A DNA stretch of 14,677 nucleotides from Conidiobolus incongruus B7586 (Eukaryota; Entomophthoromycota; Entomophthoromycetes; Entomophthorales; Conidiobolaceae). Positions 8,740 to 14,677 of this stretch are shown here, one piece after another; the first letter of the stretch is position 1, and every line of letters begins with the position of its first letter. The stretch is taken from the NCBI GenBank assembly GCA_000697335.1, contig JNEM01006300.1, positions 1 to 14,677 of the forward strand, written 5' to 3'. The notes below the pieces were generated by a model that saw only the letters and a program-made list of their open reading frames with translations, ran no database searches and was not told the origin of the DNA. The position numbers and the translations under genes were made by a program.

Positions 8740-9759
8740 ATGGTATTTAAACGAGTTCCACAAACGATATCACCATTACAATTCCAAAAATTTCCATTAG
8801 CACCAAGACTTAAGCACGATCACTTGACGCAACAACCCAACCATAAATTCCAAGTATTAACCCTATATCGCCAACTGTTAAAACTATCCAATTCTTTACA
8901 ATTCCCAAAATATAGGGATTACTGTTTACAACATATTAAAAACAGATTCCGATACTATAAAGTAGAAAAGAATCACCACAGGATTTTTGGTCTTTTACAA
9001 GAAGGCCAACAATCCAAAACCCTCTTAGAAAAATGTTTGAATCGAGATACTCCATCACTAAAACTTTTGGATGATTTAGTATGGGGTCGATCAGGATTTT
9101 TAAAAGATAAATTACAACATATCGAAAAACATCCAGAATTTGGTAAAAAGCCCCACAGATTATTGAAGGATTTAAGATCGATTCAAAACCGTATTCGTAC
9201 TGGCAAGAAAACTTCACCACCTTTAACTTTCAATCCTAAAGAATTCGCCATTCAATCCGAATTTCCTCAAAATCCACGTCCTTTACAAAAACCCAGCGAT
9301 AAAGTAAAAATTGTTAAGACCAACTTTGGTATTACATTTTTAAAATTTATTGGGAGACCTATTCCCCACTGGTTTAGTAGTTATATCAATCGCAAGATAT
9401 ATAGAGAGGTGACTAGAAGGAAAAATTTGGAAATGCTGATGGAATATAAACAAATGCTGGTTAAGGAAATTGAATTTGAAGAAAATCTGGGATTAGAGCC
9501 AGATAGGGATTATTGTAAATAGAATCTATTTTATAATATTTTAATATGACTAACCATTAATCTAGTGATGACAACGAACACTTCCATAGATAAAATAAAA
9601 CAAGCGATTAGCAAGAGTTATGAATTGACTCAACGGAAACAATCTATAGAGCTTATTCAGCCCGACAAATATGTTAGGGATATAAATCCACGATTGCGCA
9701 TTCATATGAAGGCTTGGCCTAGAAAGGTTGTTGAAGATTGGAAGATGAGGTATGATTAA
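8740..9759 (+). CDS. Long LYR-motif protein, probably mitochondrial (Complex1_LYR-like; two exons)
   Basis: Exons are 8740-9514 and 9566-9759, joined across a 51-bp phase-1 intron with 5' GTAAAT, a CTAAC branch word and 3' CTAG. The protein is 322 aa. The N-terminus (about 35 residues) is basic with almost no acidic residues, compatible with mitochondrial targeting. An LYR helix bundle follows: LYR at 42-44 (VLTLYRQLL), then KYRDYCLQHIKNRFRYYK, which matches the superfamily's second helix. After a Lys/Pro-rich middle comes a Trp- and Arg-containing segment (GRPIPHWFSSYINRKIYRE) and a charged C-terminus (MKAWPRKVVEDWKMRYD). The layout resembles fungal long LYR proteins such as the Cup1-like family, but I am not sure of the exact subfamily. 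Read without splicing, the frame stops six bases into the intron and the second exon looks like a separate small gene. Its partner and precise role are unknown. Confidence 0.82.
9515..9565 (+). other. Intron of the LYR gene containing an in-frame stop
   Basis: 51 bp with GTAAAT at the 5' end, GACTAACC about 15 nt before the 3' CTAG, and a length equal to the other introns of this window. Splicing joins frame phase 1 to phase 2 of the downstream exon exactly, keeping 64 more codons open. The intron starts two codons before a TAG, so retention would give a protein of 260 aa. Confidence 0.8.
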
Positions 9760-9784
9760 TTTGGGTTTATTGCTTTAATATAAG

Positions 9785-9825
9785 GGTGAGAATGGTAGGG
9801 CTTCGGAGGGTTGCAACCTAACAAG
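9785..9825. other. GC-rich patch in the convergent spacer
   Basis: Between the LYR stop at 9757-9759 and the PHYHD1 stop at 9869-9871 lies a stretch rich in G and C (for example GGGCTTCGGAGGGTTGCAAC) that is unlike every other spacer in the window. It could be a 3' UTR element or residual coding sequence, including an alternative last exon of the LYR gene reached from the GTATGA at 9750. No clear hairpin beyond the palindromic GTTGCAAC was found. Confidence 0.4.
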
Positions 9826-9831
9826 AATAAA
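9826..9831 (+). terminator. Possible poly(A) signal of the LYR gene
   Basis: An AATAAA word 67 nt past the LYR stop and directly after the GC-rich patch. The transcript end would lie inside or against the last exon of the convergent dioxygenase gene. Confidence 0.35.
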
Positions 9832-9868
9832 TCAATATACAGTGATATTACATTGAATGAGATGTAAA

Positions 9869-11008
<1,140 letters not shown>

Positions 11009-11056
11009 CTTTATCAAAACAACTGACTAACTTGAAGAGTGACTTGAATTATACCA

Positions 11057-11063
11057 TTTTATA
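11057..11063 (-). promoter_or_regulatory. TATA-like element of the PHYHD1 gene
   Basis: On the minus strand the word TATAAAA lies about 50 bp upstream of the ATG at 11008-11006, within a locally less A/T-rich stretch. The position suits a TATA box only if the 5' leader is very short, so confidence is limited. Confidence 0.35.
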
Positions 11064-12232
11064 ACACCAGTCAAAATATTGTGGGAATTTTTTGGAATTT
11101 ATCGTAAGATTTTTTTTGTTAGATTATCTCATATCATCATTAGACTAAAAATTCAATTTTAAGAGGATTGGTTGGTGATTAAATTTAAAAATTATTACTT
11201 TAAACAATATTTTATTATTAATCTGAACTGTATTCTCAATTTTGTTTACTTTTAAAGTTTACCAATATAATATTATATATTAATATATGGTTATTTTTCT
11301 GAATATTAATTCATTGAAATTGATTGTCAGACTAAATTTTATTTTAATGGTTTCATTTATTCATTAATCTTAAACCTTTAAGAACTGACCATATACAAAA
11401 AGGATCCAAATATGACATTTAATAAAATTCATATGACTTGGGGAATTAATTGAGAATTATATCAATTTTGAACTAACCTTAGCCCGAGTATTTAAATATT
11501 GTGAACAATATTTTAGCTTTCCAATTATCTATCTAATAATTAAAAAAACAATTTTTCCAGTAGATTTAAATATTTATATTTGGAAAAGGTATAATAGAAA
11601 TTTTGATGAAGATACGTATATTATTAGATTACCAAATATTTGAAGTTAGATAGATTATTATAATAGATACCTATTTAATATTTATTAATTAATGAAAAAA
11701 AATAACTTATTGATTGGTATAGGGTAATCATAGTTTATATATAGTCTAAATATGATGACATTATTATTTAATTTCCAATATTTGATTGAGTCTGCTTGAC
11801 AAATTTTTGATATTTTGAATTTCCAAAGTGATTGGACAATCCATTGTGTTAGGATTGATCTAATTAATTCAAAAAACTATTAAGAAATATACTATGATTA
11901 TATATATTTTATAGTATATAGAATTATTTAAAAAAATCCATGTTAGTAGCTTCTTAAGTGAATGATTATCAAATTCAGTAAATATAAAAATTTATTTCCA
12001 AACAATTTAACACAATAAGATATTAATAAAATACTAAAATTTAATAAACCTGACTATTGTTCAAATTAAAATACCCTGTTAAGAATTTAATAACTTTATA
12101 ATGAACGCTTTGGAATGAAAAGGTAAGAATTTAGAAAAAAATTATAAACTCTGGAGATAATATTCAAAATAATAAAAATCAATGATCTAAAATCCCTCAA
12201 AATCGTTATGATTTGTTATAAAAAATTAATTT
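11064..12232. other. Spacer between the PPME1 and PHYHD1 genes
   Basis: About 1.2 kb of A/T-rich DNA. No frame with family resemblance, no RNA gene and no convincing repeat was seen on either strand. It must contain the 3' UTR of PPME1 and the upstream control region of the dioxygenase gene (both minus). Confidence 0.4.
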
Positions 12233-13358
12233 TTAATTAATGGGGAATTTTTTAGGAATGATAATTGTGTCATTTCGTTTCCAAAATTCTTTTAGCCATT
12301 GAGCTACTTGCTCGGGATCGTCTTCGTGAACGTTATGTCCTACTTCGCTGCTAGCGATATGAAGTTGGAATTTGCCTAATTGTATAGTTAGTGTTAAGAG
12401 AATTACAAAAATTGATAGGTTAGTTACCTTGCATTTGTCCAATTGTCAAATCCTTATCCAAACGCTCTGTGACTGCGAGTATGAGTAATTTGCCCGTTTT
12501 GCATGTTAAGAACTTGTTAGAGAGACCTGTGAACCATCCTGGCCAATACTGTTGACTGGCGAGAAGATCCGTCCTCCATTCATAAGTTTGAGAATTTTCG
12601 TTCAATTTGAGCTGAGGTGGAATAGACAATCTAGCTGATTCGATATTGTTCACAGTTTGTGTGGAGATAGCCCATTCTACTGCAGATTCCAAAGATGTGA
12701 AAGAGGACGGACGTTTCGCGACGATGGATGCCATTCTGGGAAGAGCGTCGACTGCGGTTCCTTCTACAACATCAATCACTACGACACCGAGGAGACGTTT
12801 GCGCAATTCTGATTCCATTTTATGTGCTGCTTCAACTACCACAGCACCTCCCAAGCTATGCCCCACCAATATAAGTTTACTAGCGGGATCTACAGTTTTG
12901 CCATTGGTAATAAATCGCAAAAGATCCCACGTCAAAGTCTCTAGCGACAAATCACTGTCGTTACTACTGCTAGTTTCTCCATGAGCTCTCGAATCATAAG
13001 CAATTACAGCACATTCGCCACTAGCCAATTGGCTCAACTTCTTAGCAACTAGACCAAAACTTAAAGCACTGAGCCCAGCTCCGTGATGAAAAATAAAGGT
13101 TACAGGGCTGTCCAATTTAGACTTTTGGGGAATTGTAAACACATTTAGATTTAAATCACCACAATCTGAAGATATATTGACTGTAAATTGATTTTCAAAG
13201 GTTACAGAATATGGAAGCTGTGAGAAATTTTCATGGGCGAGGTGACTATTTGTGTACTGTTTGGACTGTGTTGACTCATGCTCTATAGTAGAATTTTCTG
13301 GAATTGATGTAGTGGATGAAAATTGATTTTTGAATAAGGATTTGTTAAGTTGTGACAT
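12233..13358 (-). CDS. PPME1: Protein phosphatase methylesterase 1 (two exons)
   Basis: Exons are 13358-12428 and 12375-12233, with a 52-bp phase-1 intron; the protein is 357 aa (human 386, yeast Ppe1 about 400). It is an alpha/beta-hydrolase that removes the methyl group from the C-terminal Leu of the PP2A catalytic subunit, countering the methyltransferase LCMT1/Ppm1. Visible parts: oxyanion-region FHHGAGLSALSF (about 90-101), YDSRAHGET (121-129), nucleophile S168 in LVGHSLGGAVV, D196 in VIDVVEGTAVDALPRM, and catalytic H324 in EVGHNVHEDDP. The PME-1-specific LTIGQMQGKFQLHI spans the splice junction and proves it. The first 45 residues are Ser/Thr/Gln-rich and probably disordered. The C-terminus runs 30 residues beyond the catalytic His, as in the family. 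Both nuclear and cytosolic location are known for relatives. Confidence 0.96.
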
Positions 13359-14677
13359 AATTTAATGCTCTTGGGTATTTTTATGGATATTTTAAGTTTT
13401 AATTTTAAAATAATTGAAGTGATAATTTTTATGAAATGAAATTGGAAAAAGGACTTAAATTAGTGTATTAATGTTCAATTTGTTGAAGTTAATAAATTAT
13501 GGGATTACTATTCTAACATTCCAATACCAAATTCAATCTTGAATCAATGTATTTATTTAACTATGAAAAATGAATACTAATATTGTTATTTAAACCGTTT
13601 AAATTTAATTAAAAATTTGAACTTATATCGTTTGACAGGAGTTACCCAAAAATATCTTGGTATACTCTCATATCAAATTTACCTAATCTTGATATTGGAA
13701 TCATATTTTTTCAAAAATATATTGAAACTAAAAAATTGAAAATGATGATTATTAAAATTATTAAATAACATCATAGTATTAGACTCAGTGTAGTATTTTC
13801 TCAATTTATTCTTTTGAAATCAGTTTAGTACTATTAATATTAAATATATTAAGATTTTAGATATATATATTATATTAACCATTAAGTTAATTTCAAATGT
13901 TAATAAAACACTATATGTACTAAATTGCCATTAAATAAATCTATTATATTTGAAATTTAAAGTTGATGAGACTCAGTGTTAAGCTTTCAAAATAGAACCA
14001 ATATTATCACTTCTATATTCAACTTATTAAATTGAAAAAATTTCAAATTATATTTACAACGTGATTAAAAAAACTTGAATATTATTTTAAATAAATTAAA
14101 TTTCTTTGAATATTAAAAATTTCATCGTCCTTTTGTTTGACTTATATTATTAAAATTTTTTATACATTGTAAAATACAATTTTTTTATAGCTCAAAGAAT
14201 TCAAAATTATAAGAGTTTATATTAGAAGAATATAATGGATAAGATAATAAAGCCCATTCTATTGAATGAATAAGTTTTTTAATAACGTTATTTTAATCAG
14301 GTTTAATATAAAATTAGATATAAAATGCCTTGATATTTATTTTAAAAATACCATTTCCTTATTTATTTTTTGATATTTTATATTTATTATTCAAAATATT
14401 TTATCAAAATAATAATTGTAAATAATTATTTTAATAAGTTATAATTCTCCTTTTAGTATCAAATTATCAATTTTTCAATTAGACTAATATTTAATTAATT
14501 AAGTAATATACAATTTAGAAATTAATTTTACTATATATATAATATTAGTTCTATTTATATATTAAATTTTTTCTTTTATATTTTTTTAAATTTAATAATT
14601 ATATAATTGATTTAAATATTATAATAAGGTTACCTAGTATATAATTAAATTTTCGATATTAATTATTATTTATAAAA
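13359..14677. other. A/T-rich right flank upstream of PPME1
   Basis: About 1.3 kb with no supportable gene. The first few hundred bases should hold the promoter of the minus-strand PPME1 gene, but no clear TATA box or other element stands out. The 11-base word AGACTCAGTGT occurs twice (13781-13791 and 13969-13979). From about 14000 onward the DNA is nearly pure A/T, like the left edge of the window. Confidence 0.4.

Noticed and set aside
9565-9759. A separate 63-64 residue gene downstream of the LYR frame
   Set aside because: It begins at the 3' splice site of a typical 51-bp intron and continues the LYR frame exactly. A stand-alone gene would need its own promoter within about 45 bp. I prefer one spliced gene but keep some doubt.
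9785-9825. A tRNA or structured RNA gene in the GC-rich patch
   Set aside because: No cloverleaf, T-loop word or pairable arms could be found; only a short palindrome is present.
12646-12984. A 112-codon plus-strand frame rich in Thr, Ser and Arg
   Set aside because: It is antisense to the most conserved part of PPME1 and shows no domain resemblance; open antisense frames are expected opposite such coding sequence.

Overview
This is an AT-rich nuclear window from a eukaryote with compact genes, most likely a fungus. I can support seven protein-coding genes. They use the standard code (TAA stops) and together carry 16 introns that I could place exactly, all 44 to 64 bp long, with GT..AG borders and often a CTAAY- or TTAAT-like branch site. 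Gene content (an ISD11 homologue, a short Rna15-like CstF-64, PPME1, PAQR receptors, a fungal-style long LYR protein), short introns and low GC would fit an early-diverging fungus such as an Entomophthorales/Conidiobolus-type genome. That placement is an inference from style, not proof. No rRNA, tRNA, CRISPR array or intact mobile element was recognised.

Layout. Bases 1 to about 1600 are extremely A/T-rich and may hold a decayed coding relic. From 2314 to 5915 there are two tandem plus-strand PAQR/adiponectin-receptor-like seven-helix proteins. The first has two introns and the second has none. At 6104-6361 (minus) is a single-exon ISD11/LYRM4. At 7418-8553 (minus) is a seven-exon CstF-64/Rna15 3'-end processing factor. 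It shares a 186-bp divergent promoter with a plus-strand LYR-motif protein (8740-9759, two exons). That gene converges on a seven-exon PHYHD1-type phytanoyl-CoA dioxygenase (9869-11008, minus), which contains a 17-nt microexon. At 12233-13358 (minus) is a two-exon protein phosphatase methylesterase 1. The flanks and the longer spacers (3.4-4.8 kb, 6.4-7.4 kb, 11.1-12.2 kb, 13.4-14.7 kb) show no gene I can defend.

Functionally this looks like an ordinary housekeeping region rather than a dedicated gene cluster. Two of the seven proteins are LYR-family mitochondrial factors, one acts in mRNA 3'-end formation, one regulates PP2A, one is a 2-oxoglutarate oxygenase, and two are membrane receptors or hydrolases. 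The points most worth a second look are the 17-nt microexon, the intron-bearing/intronless PAQR pair, the LYR gene whose intron hides an in-frame stop (so a naive ORF call splits it into two genes), and an oddly GC-rich patch just after that gene. I did not find convincing evidence for a new biological system.
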